A stretch of 42,918 nucleotides of DNA from Saprospiraceae bacterium (GTDB lineage: Bacteria; Bacteroidota; Bacteroidia; Chitinophagales; Saprospiraceae), in NCBI GenBank assembly GCA_020848695.1, contig JADLHT010000027.1:1-42918 (forward strand), read 5' to 3'. Below, piece by piece: positions 9,533-17,723 of the stretch. The translations under genes and the position numbers were made by a program. Numbering within the stretch: position 1 is the stretch's first letter; every line of letters starts with the position of its first letter. The notes below the pieces were generated by a model that was given only the letters and a program-made list of their open reading frames with translations, ran no database searches and was not told the origin of the DNA.

Positions 9533-9636
9533 GTACATTTTACAAACTTTGAACTTTAATTTTTGACAAACAAATTGAACTGTGATTATTATTCGCTTTC
9601 AAATTTGGAAATTATTTAATTTACTAAATAACCATC

Positions 9637-11322
9637 ATGGATAGAAGACAATTATTTCAAAAACTAACACAGATTGATTTAGCAGAAGACAAGAAACAGG
9701 CTATTCCGCTCGGTGCAGGCTTGAATAAATACTCCGGCCAATGGAATTATTCAACCGCTGCACACCTATTGAGACGTGCAATGTTTGGGCCAACACATGA
9801 GCAGATCAAGCAAGCAGTTACCGACGGACTGGATGTTACCATTGCTAAATTGTTTACACCAACGAGTCTTTCAACTAAGCCATTGCATTACACAGATATT
9901 GCAGACCCCTATGTAAAAAAAGGAGAAACCTGGGTAGGACAAAAGTACGCACTTGGAGTCCAAGGCTTAAATCAGACAAGAGACAATTCATTATTCTCCT
10001 GGATTTTTCAGAATATCATGAATGAAGGCGTCAGCATCACTGAAAAGATGATGTTGTTCTGGCACAATCATTTTGTTGTTTCTGAAATATTTCTGGCCAA
10101 TATCTCTTATGATTACTTAACAACAATCCGAAAAAATGTATTGGGTGATTTTAAACAAATGACCAAAGACATCAGTATTAACGGTGCTATGCTATTGTAT
10201 CTCAATGGCAATACCAATACAAACAGAGCACCCAACGAAAATTATGCCCGGGAATTGATGGAGCTATTTACATTAGGCAAAGGCGATCTTGCAGGTCCTG
10301 GTGATTACACTACCTACACGGAACAGGATATCCTAGCCATTGCTAAAGTATTGACCGGATGGATTACTCCTCAAAATCGCTCTACAGACAGCAATGGCAT
10401 TGCTTCAGTACTTCCAACAGTTGCTTTTAATCCTAATCTTCATGATGCTTCAACAAAAATACTTTCTCACCGATTCACTAATGCTCAAATTTCCAATGAT
10501 GGTGCAAATGAATATAATAACCTGATCGAAATTATTTTCAAGAAGAGAGAAGCAGCTACATTTATTTGCACAAAGTTGTATCGTTACTTCGTATACTATA
10601 ATATAGACGAAACCATTCAAGCAGATATTATCGAAGGGATGGCAGACAAGTTGATTGCCAACAACTTTAATGTTGGAATAGTATTAAAAGAGTTGCTTAG
10701 CAGTGATCATTTTTATTCCAATGAAGCATTCGGAGCTTTGATTCGCTCACCCTATGATTGGGCATTTAACACTATGAAAGCCTTGAGGATGGAAGTTCCA
10801 TCAGATTATATTACGGCTTATAATTTATTCATAAGCATATACAGAACTTTAATTTCACAATCACAAGCCTACTTCGATCTACCCAATGTCGCCGGATGGC
10901 CTGCTTATTATCAGGAACCTGTATTTCATGAAATATGGATTAACTCCATTAGCTATCCTTTGCGATACACTATGGGGCAAAACATTGTCAACAAACGTAT
11001 TGGATACAGACTAAACGGTCAAGGAAATAACAACTTTGGCGCTGATGTTGCAGAATATGCCTTAGGATTTGATACTCCGGAAAATGCATCTTTACTAGTA
11101 GATCAGGTCGTTGCTCACCTACTTCCTCAAGCTATCACTCAAGCTCAAAAAGATTTTTTGAAATCCAAGCTGCTTGGACCATTAACGGATGCTCAATGGA
11201 CCAATACCTGGAATACTTTTAAAGCTGATCCTAACCGAACACAGAACAGGACTGCTGTTGAAGCAAGATTAAGACCATTTCTTGTGAGCCTGACAACTAT
11301 GCCTGAATACCAATTAAGTTAA
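9637..11322 (+). CDS. DUF1800 family protein
   Basis: 561 residues. Family hallmarks are AHLLRRAMFGPTHEQ near the N terminus, a KMMLFWHNHFV block, ENYARELMELFTLG, EQDILAIAKVLTGW, a Lys/Tyr-rich KLYRYFVYYN element, and NVAGWPAYY towards the end. The biochemical role of DUF1800 is unknown. In Bacteroidota and Planctomycetes it is habitually encoded next to DUF1501, as here (29 bp upstream), so the two likely work together in the envelope. The N terminus reads MDRRQLFQKL, which resembles a twin-arginine motif, but no hydrophobic segment follows, so export by a classical signal is not evident. Confidence 0.9.
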   Translation: MDRRQLFQKLTQIDLAEDKKQAIPLGAGLNKYSGQWNYSTAAHLLRRAMFGPTHEQIKQAVTDGLDVTIAKLFTPTSLSTKPLHYTDIADPYVKKGETWVGQKYALGVQGLNQTRDNSLFSWIFQNIMNEGVSITEKMMLFWHNHFVVSEIFLANISYDYLTTIRKNVLGDFKQMTKDISINGAMLLYLNGNTNTNRAPNENYARELMELFTLGKGDLAGPGDYTTYTEQDILAIAKVLTGWITPQNRSTDSNGIASVLPTVAFNPNLHDASTKILSHRFTNAQISNDGANEYNNLIEIIFKKREAATFICTKLYRYFVYYNIDETIQADIIEGMADKLIANNFNVGIVLKELLSSDHFYSNEAFGALIRSPYDWAFNTMKALRMEVPSDYITAYNLFISIYRTLISQSQAYFDLPNVAGWPAYYQEPVFHEIWINSISYPLRYTMGQNIVNKRIGYRLNGQGNNNFGADVAEYALGFDTPENASLLVDQVVAHLLPQAITQAQKDFLKSKLLGPLTDAQWTNTWNTFKADPNRTQNRTAVEARLRPFLVSLTTMPEYQLS

Positions 11323-11351
11323 TTCAATTCATCAAAAAAAATATTTTAAAA

Positions 11352-12911
11352 ATGAAAAGAAGATCATTCTTACAAACAAGTGCTGCCTTATCGGCTCCAA
11401 TTTTAATCAATGGAATTCCAATTAATGCAGTAGCAAGAAATAGCTTTTTGGATTTCGTAAATCCAGATAATGATAAGATCCTGGTTTTAATTCAATTAAG
11501 CGGTGGAAGTGATGGATTGAATTGTGTACTTCCATTGGATCAATATTCAAATCTTGACAAAGCAAGAAACAAAATTATTATCAAAGAAAGTCTTGGCCTT
11601 AAACTGTCAGATAAAACCGCACTCCATCCTTCCATGAGCGATGTAAAGAGCTTATATGATTCCGGCAATTTAAGTCTTATTCACTCCGTTGGATATCCAA
11701 ATCAAAACCGATCACATTTTAGATCAACAGATATTTGGACATCTGGTTCGGCTGCCGACAAAGTGATTACCACAGGATGGCTGGGAAGATACTACGACAG
11801 CATGCATCCCTCTTATCCAACCGGATATCCAAATAGCAGCAATCCGGATCCGCTTGCAATTACCGTCGGCGGTGGAGTTAGCCAGACTTGTCAAGGACCG
11901 GTAGTGAATTTTAGCTTGGCAATAAATAATCCGGACATCTTAGCCCCTATTCCGGAATCAGAAATCAATACATCAATTCCAAACACGAATTATGGAAAAG
12001 AATTGAGATATATTATGACCACTTTGCAACAGTACAATGATTATTCAGATGTAATCAAAAATGGATACGGCCTGGGAGGCGGAACCATACCTGCAACAGG
12101 AAACGCTTTATTAGATCGATTAAATATTGTTGCACAACTCATCAACGGAGGAATGAAGACTAAGGTCTATGTTGTAAACCTCAATGGATTTGATACCCAC
12201 TCCAATCAATGTGATCCAGACGATCATGAGCTGGGAACACAGGCAGATCTTCTCTCTCAGTTGTCAGGTGCAATGAAAGGATTCCAGGATTTATTGATCA
12301 AATACAATCTTGATAAAAGAGTTATTGGAATGACCTTCTCAGAATTCGGCAGGAGAATAAAAGCCAATGACAGCACCGGTACTGATCACGGTTCAGCAGC
12401 TCCGCTATTCTTGTTTGGCTCTTGCATTAAAGGTGGAATGATCGGACAAAATCCAACAATCAGTGACAATGTCGGTAACGATGAAGGTGTTGCTATGCAA
12501 AATGATTTCAGGTCTGTTTATGCTAGTTTGCTCATCGATTGGTTTCAATTGGATAGTTCTCTCGTCAAACAATTATTGTATGAAGATTTTCAAAAACTTC
12601 CAATTATTGAAGGCTGTGTTACAACTTCAATTCTTGAAGATTCTCAGAGGGATTTTTCTTTAAATCTCTCAAGCAGTCCAAATCCTGCAGATCAATACAC
12701 CATATTGAGCTTTGATACCAAGGATGAGTTTATTCGAATCAAACTATATGATTCCATCGGATCAGAAATAAAAGAGGTATATTCCGGAAACGTAGGTCAG
12801 GGACACCATGAATTAAGATTGGATACTTCTTCTTTGCATCCTGGAAATTATGTTGTTAGAATTTCTTCAAGAACAGCACAGATGACTAAACTATTAAGTG
12901 TACTCAATTAG
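11352..12911 (+). CDS. DUF1501 family protein with Tat signal and T9SS sorting domain
   Basis: 519 residues. The N terminus MKRRSFLQTSAALSAPILI has the SRRxFLK-type twin-arginine motif followed by a short hydrophobic stretch. The body is DUF1501 (alkaline phosphatase/sulfatase-like fold): LIQLSGGSDGLN, HPSMSDVKSLYDSG, SHFRSTDIW, LNGFDTHSNQ, TFSEFGRR and DHGSAAPLFLFG. The last ~80 residues (SSPNPADQ...HPGNYVVRI...KLLSVLN) form a Por/T9SS C-terminal sorting domain. The protein is therefore predicted to cross the inner membrane folded via Tat and then the outer membrane via T9SS. It follows the DUF1800 gene by 29 bp and the pair ends at the terminator at 12933-12963. Confidence 0.9.
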   Translation: MKRRSFLQTSAALSAPILINGIPINAVARNSFLDFVNPDNDKILVLIQLSGGSDGLNCVLPLDQYSNLDKARNKIIIKESLGLKLSDKTALHPSMSDVKSLYDSGNLSLIHSVGYPNQNRSHFRSTDIWTSGSAADKVITTGWLGRYYDSMHPSYPTGYPNSSNPDPLAITVGGGVSQTCQGPVVNFSLAINNPDILAPIPESEINTSIPNTNYGKELRYIMTTLQQYNDYSDVIKNGYGLGGGTIPATGNALLDRLNIVAQLINGGMKTKVYVVNLNGFDTHSNQCDPDDHELGTQADLLSQLSGAMKGFQDLLIKYNLDKRVIGMTFSEFGRRIKANDSTGTDHGSAAPLFLFGSCIKGGMIGQNPTISDNVGNDEGVAMQNDFRSVYASLLIDWFQLDSSLVKQLLYEDFQKLPIIEGCVTTSILEDSQRDFSLNLSSSPNPADQYTILSFDTKDEFIRIKLYDSIGSEIKEVYSGNVGQGHHELRLDTSSLHPGNYVVRISSRTAQMTKLLSVLN

Positions 12912-12932
12912 TCAGAGAAAAATAAGTTTATT

Positions 12933-12963
12933 AAAAAGCCTTATGCAAAGCGTAAGGCTTTTT
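12933..12963 (+). terminator. Rho-independent terminator after DUF1501
   Basis: AAAAAGCCTTA (12933-12943) pairs perfectly with TAAGGCTTTTT (12953-12963). The stem can extend inwards with G-C, C-G and a wobble around an AAA loop. It lies 22 bp past the DUF1501 stop. The arm is T-rich and runs straight into the -7 box of the next gene. Confidence 0.9.
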
Positions 12964-12970
12964 ATTTTTG
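12963..12970 (+). promoter_or_regulatory. Bacteroidota -7 promoter box TATTTTTG
   Basis: TATTTTTG matches TAnnTTTG exactly. Its first T is the last base of the preceding terminator stem. The GTG start of the nucleotidyltransferase lies 6 bp downstream, so the transcript would be leaderless or nearly so. This position also argues against the TTG at 12968 as the start. Confidence 0.65.
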
Positions 12971-12976
12971 CGCCCT

Positions 12977-13885
12977 GTGAAAACGAAACATAAAGCAAGC
13001 TTATTGGTATTGGCCGCTGGAATGGGAAGCCGATATGGTGGACTAAAACAGTTGGATCAATTCGGCCCATATGGTGAAACGATAATTGATTATTCTATTT
13101 ATGACGCAATATTAGCCGGGTTCACCAAAATTGTATTTGTAATACGAGAAACTTTCGAAGTGGAATTCAAAGAACGCTTCAGCAGTCTTTGGGCTGATAA
13201 AATTGAATGTCATTATGTTTATCAGGATCTGGAAGATCTTCCGGATTCTTATATCTGTCCTTCGGATCGATCAAAACCTTGGGGAACAGGACACGCAGTT
13301 TGGGCTGCTAGAAATGTAATACATGAAGCATTTGGAGTGATTAACGCGGATGATTATTATGATCGCGAAGCACTTCAAATATTATACGATTCATTAACAA
13401 ATGGAACAGTAGATAAACAACATTATTCTGTAGTTGCTTATAGATTATCCAATACTTTGTCCGCGCATGGAGAAGTCAATCGTGGCGTTTGTACTGTTCA
13501 AGATGGTTACCTAAGTTCCATTAAAGAGTGTAAAGGAATAACTTTAGTAATTGATCATGCTGAATATACTGAAGACAATCAAACCCACATTCTAGATCTG
13601 AATAGTCTTGTATCGATGAACATTTGGGGTTTTGACAAATCCTATTTCGATCACTCCAACAAAAGTTTTCGAAATTTTTTAGACAGTTATTTAACAGATC
13701 ATAAGAGCGAATACTTCATTCCTGTTTTAATTCAGGAACTCATAGACCAAAAAGAGATTCAGGTTGTTGTTCTAAGTTCAAATTCCCAATGGATTGGTGT
13801 TACTTATAAAGAAGATAAACCGGCTGTACAATCCGCTTTTAATCAAATGATCAAAACCGGAAAGTATCCTGCCCGGCTGGTCTAA
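12977..13885 (+). CDS. Nucleotidyltransferase, sugar-phosphate type
   Basis: 302 residues from GTG at 12977 (MKTKHKASLLVLAAGMGSRYGG). The GxGxR-type loop LAAGMGSRYGGLKQLDQFGPYGE is the nucleotide-binding signature of the NTP_transferase fold (MobA/RmlA-like), and GVINADDYYD supplies the metal-binding Asp residues. Relatives in Bacteroidota often sit beside a sugar/choline kinase-like phosphotransferase and are thought to make activated sugars, but no such partner is here. Specific substrate unknown. The frame could begin at TTG 12968, but that codon overlaps the promoter box. Expressed on its own between two terminators. Confidence 0.85.
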   Translation: MKTKHKASLLVLAAGMGSRYGGLKQLDQFGPYGETIIDYSIYDAILAGFTKIVFVIRETFEVEFKERFSSLWADKIECHYVYQDLEDLPDSYICPSDRSKPWGTGHAVWAARNVIHEAFGVINADDYYDREALQILYDSLTNGTVDKQHYSVVAYRLSNTLSAHGEVNRGVCTVQDGYLSSIKECKGITLVIDHAEYTEDNQTHILDLNSLVSMNIWGFDKSYFDHSNKSFRNFLDSYLTDHKSEYFIPVLIQELIDQKEIQVVVLSSNSQWIGVTYKEDKPAVQSAFNQMIKTGKYPARLV

Positions 13886-14038
13886 GTTTGATTCATTCTG
13901 CTATAATCTTGTCGAACTAAATTATTCTAATACATCTAGCGTAGAAGGCTAAGACAATTTACTCTGAAACAGCAGATGCTTGATTGATCCAACAGGAAGC
14001 TACTGCTTACTCATTTAAAAATCTTCAACATATAAAGA

Positions 14039-14072
14039 AAAAAGTCGAATAAAATTTTTCATCCGACTTTTT
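14039..14072. terminator. Bidirectional terminator
   Basis: AAAAAGTCG (14039-14047) pairs with CGACTTTTT (14064-14072) around a 16-base loop. Runs of A on one side and T on the other let it work on both strands. It lies between the convergent nucleotidyltransferase and DUF6438 genes. Confidence 0.8.
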
Positions 14073-14113
14073 CAATATTAAAACACTATAATGTTTCTTT
14101 ATATAACATTTGA

Positions 14114-14641
14114 CTAAATTTCTTTAAGATTCTTGATATCTTCTATTAAGCTTTCAACAAACGCTTCAAATTCATCTAATGCATCCGGAGCTATGCCGGT
14201 ATCAGTTATTTCAACCATTTGTCCGTCGATAAGGATCTTAATAATAGTGTGAGAGGCATCGGCAATTATGGTTCCATCATCCGGATAAACCTTGGACATT
14301 TTGTGCAATTTAAGCACTCTTGCTTTCGAAACAATTTTATTCCAAAGATCAGTTTCAACCTGATAACAATTTTTAAAATCGGAACTCCTATTTGAAACAT
14401 TTACACCTTCCAATGAATTTGGTTCTAACTCATTTTTGTCAATTGACATATCTTTAAAACATGCTTGATAATCTGCTCTTAATTTAAAATCAAAAGCATA
14501 GCAAAATCCGAAACAAGGAGTTTTTGTATAACTTAACAATACTGCATCTACGGGATAAACTACTTCTATGTCATTTTGCTTCTCGCAAGCACCTAATAAA
14601 ATAGCAAACATTGATCCAACTAAAATTAAACTCTTTTTCAT
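14114..14641 (-). CDS. DUF6438-type lipoprotein
   Basis: 175 residues. A lipoprotein signal (MKKSLILVGSMFAILLGAC) places the mature N-terminal Cys at residue 19, so it should be membrane-anchored. The segment SYTKTPCFGFCYAFDFKLRAD matches the start of DUF6438 (TPCFGxCPxY), in which the two Cys residues flank FGF. Function of the domain is unknown. The gene is single, convergent with the nucleotidyltransferase, and starts at an ordinary ATG. No -7 box was found upstream. Confidence 0.75.
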   Translation of the reverse strand: MKKSLILVGSMFAILLGACEKQNDIEVVYPVDAVLLSYTKTPCFGFCYAFDFKLRADYQACFKDMSIDKNELEPNSLEGVNVSNRSSDFKNCYQVETDLWNKIVSKARVLKLHKMSKVYPDDGTIIADASHTIIKILIDGQMVEITDTGIAPDALDEFEAFVESLIEDIKNLKEI

Positions 14642-15515
14642 GATATATTTTTTAAAATGTTAATGAATATTGATTCCATGAATAGATTGCCTTTGAAGAT
14701 GAATTGTTATCAAACAATACCTTTGAATAAGAAATTCTTAACTAAATTAAAAAATCCAGATTATATTTCATCCTTCTATTTATCTCTTCAGAAGCTATAT
14801 GCCAAATCTCTTCAAAAATGAATAGAATGAAATATTGCGGTATGAGCTTTCTGCTAATCTATTTTTCAAAAATCTCAGCTTATATTTTGGGATAAAAGGC
14901 TTGAGGAACAGACCTTATATAAAAGGAATGACTGTATAAAGTTTGCGCACAAATTACAAATTAAATATGATAAAAACTTATAATCGACTTAATCAATCTG
15001 ACTAAAGATGAAGGTGAGATTAGATTCAATACTTTAAAAATTTCTTCTTTACAATTCTAGATCGACCGACAATATAGAGTTATGTGTAATTCATATTTGC
15101 TAAAAAGTTACTACCCATAGATGCCGTCGCATCCATAGGTAATAACGGTCTCAAAATAATAAAAACTACTTCTTTTATAATCGATACAGGATTATAGTCA
15201 AACTTTAAATCGTAAAATTTTAAATTGGTTTTTACAACTTTATCTTAATGATATTTCGCTATTGCGCCAAGTTACTTTATCTTTTGTCGTAATATGTGAA
15301 TACTATTTCGAATACTGTGCCAACTTTTCTGATTTCTGAGAAGCTAAATTTGAATATATTGAAATTTTTAGGAGTATTTAATATATATTTACGTGAATAA
15401 CAAAGATTTATAATTAATAAAACTTCATAATATAAGATTAAAAAAAATTATTAAATAATAAATATTTTTATTTTTTAAATATTAATATTATGAATATAAG
15501 CTAATTATTACGGAA
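14642..15515. other. Long gene-free stretch with hairpin and AT-rich tract
   Basis: These 874 bp hold no convincing gene on either strand. Two features stand out: the hairpin at 15108-15145, listed separately, and an extremely AT-rich tract at about 15340-15510 made almost only of A and T. The latter lies just downstream of the minus-strand DUF6794 gene. This may be decayed DNA or a site of horizontal acquisition; nothing identifies the source. Confidence 0.55.
15108..15145. repeat. 17-bp stem hairpin, best paired on the minus strand
   Basis: TTACTACCCATAGATGC (15108-15124) faces GCATCCATAGGTAATAA (15129-15145) across a 4-base loop. The three mismatches are C-A pairs in plus-strand RNA but G-U pairs in minus-strand RNA, so all 17 positions can pair only if the minus strand is transcribed. 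No T tract follows, so it is not a standard terminator. It could be a REP-like element or a structured RNA. Confidence 0.55.
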
Positions 15516-16028
15516 CTATTCTCGATGGTTTGCACCCGGTTTAATTGTTTTTAAAAGAATTGATTTCTTTCTTCTTTCTTCAAGTCGTTCTTTTTGCAAT
15601 TGTTTGTAATGATCAACCAGCATTTCTTCATGGAGCTCCTTTCCTGCGAGTCTGCGATAAAAACATCTCAGAAGCAGATCAATCATATCATCTTTCTCTC
15701 CTACCCCTTTCTTAAAATAATAATGACTCAATCGACTTCCTTGTTCTAAACCCCAATTGATCATTATCCAGCGACCTAAGCTAAAGTGCAACTTTGATGC
15801 AATGGTATCTTCAGGCACAGTAATCAGCTTATCTCGCGCATCCTTCTCTGTCAATCGGATTAACTCCTTAATTGCATCTTCTGTATTGATTGGAATATAT
15901 ACATCATTAATCCTTGCAAGAAGAATTCTTTTTTCATAGTTCTTTTTGAATTCTTCTTCATCAGAAGATTGGGCAAAACAAACATCGATGGTCAGGACAA
16001 AAAACAGAAGCCAGCTATATCTCAACAT
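15516..16028 (-). CDS. Secreted DUF6794-type protein
   Basis: 170 residues from the ATG at 16028, chosen because the signal peptide MLRYSWLLFFVLTIDVCFAQ follows directly; the frame is open 14 codons further upstream. The body fits DUF6794: YIPINTEDAIKEL, then FSLGRWIMINWGLEQGSRLSHYYFKKGV, then DDMIDLLLRCFYRRLAGKEL. The C terminus is basic (KERLEERRKKS). The role of this domain is unknown; the signal peptide suggests periplasmic location. The gene is single and lies in very AT-rich surroundings. Confidence 0.75.
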   Translation of the reverse strand: MLRYSWLLFFVLTIDVCFAQSSDEEEFKKNYEKRILLARINDVYIPINTEDAIKELIRLTEKDARDKLITVPEDTIASKLHFSLGRWIMINWGLEQGSRLSHYYFKKGVGEKDDMIDLLLRCFYRRLAGKELHEEMLVDHYKQLQKERLEERRKKSILLKTIKPGANHRE

Positions 16029-16397
16029 TTTAATGTATTTATTTATAAACGGTTTCTGAGCTCTATTCATATATACAGAAGTTCAAATAAATGAATAGAC
16101 AATATTCACCCTCCATTTGTTGAATAAAAACTAAAATTCAACCAATCAAATTATTGACGACAACCTAACCTGATTCACTATTGATTATTATTAATCCCAA
16201 TCTGATGAACTATTTTTTTTGATTTTTAGTTGAAATTAACAAATTACAAATCAAAGAATGACTTATTATGCAATCGAACCCAAACTTTCATTGACCATTA
16301 ACTCAAACAATACCTAACTCCTTACCTAGACACATTGATATTGAGCTGTTCGTAGAACATTAAATAGTTCGCTAAATGATTTGTACTTTTGTAGCTT
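16029..16397. other. Divergent intergenic region
   Basis: No gene is visible between the DUF6794 gene and the haloperoxidase-like gene. The only recognisable signal is the -7 box at 16384-16391 for the rightward gene. I found no exact box for the leftward gene. Confidence 0.6.
16384..16391 (+). promoter_or_regulatory. Bacteroidota -7 promoter box TACTTTTG
   Basis: Exact TAnnTTTG match whose last base is 6 bp before the ATG at 16398. If used, the mRNA would start at or within a few bases of the start codon. No good TTG at the -33 spacing was found, so the call rests on the -7 box alone. Confidence 0.5.
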
Positions 16398-17717
16398 ATG
16401 CGAATGATTCTAAGGCTCTCGGCTTATATTTTTTTCATTTTATGGGTTTGCACCCTGACTACTTGCAGTAAGAAGGAAAAAATTCCATTCAGCAACAAAG
16501 TGCTGTGTACACTAAATAGACAATTACTTGATATAGCAATGGAGGATGGCTTTTCCCCGCCGCAGGCTTCCAGGGTATATGTTTATCCCCACATAGGATT
16601 CTACAGCTGTCTTCAATCTTTCTATCCGGACAGCCTGTTTTCTTTAGATAAAATTATAACAAACTCTCCATCAATTCCGCAACCTAATAAAATAGCCGAC
16701 CCTATTTTATCATCCATACTAACATTTCTAAAGATTTCAAAATCACTTGTCTTTTCGGAAGAATTGGTCAGTCGAAAGTATGATGAAATGATACTCCAAG
16801 CTACAAAAAATAATTTTTCGGAGAACGAAATCAATGAGTCAAAAAAATTTGCTGACTCCGTTTCATCAACAATAATTGCCTGGATAAAAAAAGACCATTA
16901 CCAACAAACAAGAACTTTAGAAAGATTTACAAGTTCCAAATTAGAAAATGAATGGAGAGAAACCCCACCAGATTATTCTCAAGGCCTAGAGCCCCATTGG
17001 CCTAAATTGCGAAGATTCTACACAGACAGCACAATGTCTTTTATATCTGTTCCACCCCCTAGCTATTCAAAATTAAAAGATTCGGAATTCTTCAAGGAAG
17101 CTATTGGGGTATATGAAATTTCTAAAAAACTAACCAATGATGAGAAGGAAATTGCTTTGTATTGGGACGATAACCCTAATGTCAGTTCTCACAATGCTCA
17201 TCTTTCTCATATTACACATAAGATATCTCCACCTGGACATTGGTTAAATATAATTTCTCAAATCTTTAATGAAAAAAACTATTCACTATTTGAAATGAGC
17301 AAAACATTTACCTTAACCGCCATTGCGATGTATGAAGGAATTATTGATTGTTGGAAATTAAAATATAAGACCCAAGTCATCAGACCAATATCCTTTATTC
17401 ATGAACAAATTGACCCTGAGTGGAAACCTTTGATTCAAACTCCACCCTTCCCTGAATATACAAGCGGACATTCTGTAATTTCAGCAGCTGCCGCAGAGAT
17501 ATTAACTTATACCTTGGGCGAATCCTATTCCTTTACTGATTCAACTGAAGTCTTATTTGGAAATGGAGTAAGAACATTCAAAAACTTTCACGAGGCAGCC
17601 ATGGAAGTCAGCCTGTCAAGATATTTTGCGGGAATACATTATAAGAATAGTGTTTTGAATGGAAACATTCAAGGCATTAACATCGCAAAAAACCTTATTC
17701 AAAAATTACCAAAGTAA
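16398..17717 (+). CDS. Vanadium-dependent haloperoxidase-like lipoprotein (PAP2 superfamily)
   Basis: 439 residues. The N terminus MRMILRLSAY...CTLTTC is a lipoprotein signal with Cys near residue 23. The vanadate/phosphate-binding triad of the PAP2/haloperoxidase fold is present: KYKTQVIRP (Kx6RP, near 322-330), YTSGH (PSGH-type, near 355) and SRYFAGIH (SRx5H, near 407-414). The AMYEGIIDCW segment before it is also typical. True halide oxidation versus phosphatase activity cannot be told from sequence. The next gene, a VCBS/UnbV protein, starts 6 bp downstream; this pairing recurs in Bacteroidota and suggests a joint role in the envelope. Confidence 0.88.
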   Translation: MRMILRLSAYIFFILWVCTLTTCSKKEKIPFSNKVLCTLNRQLLDIAMEDGFSPPQASRVYVYPHIGFYSCLQSFYPDSLFSLDKIITNSPSIPQPNKIADPILSSILTFLKISKSLVFSEELVSRKYDEMILQATKNNFSENEINESKKFADSVSSTIIAWIKKDHYQQTRTLERFTSSKLENEWRETPPDYSQGLEPHWPKLRRFYTDSTMSFISVPPPSYSKLKDSEFFKEAIGVYEISKKLTNDEKEIALYWDDNPNVSSHNAHLSHITHKISPPGHWLNIISQIFNEKNYSLFEMSKTFTLTAIAMYEGIIDCWKLKYKTQVIRPISFIHEQIDPEWKPLIQTPPFPEYTSGHSVISAAAAEILTYTLGESYSFTDSTEVLFGNGVRTFKNFHEAAMEVSLSRYFAGIHYKNSVLNGNIQGINIAKNLIQKLPK

Positions 17718-17723
17718 AGATAA

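Noticed and set aside
12968-12976. TTG at 12968 as start of the nucleotidyltransferase
   Set aside because: It lies within the TATTTTTG promoter box; the GTG at 12977 fits the fold's N terminus.
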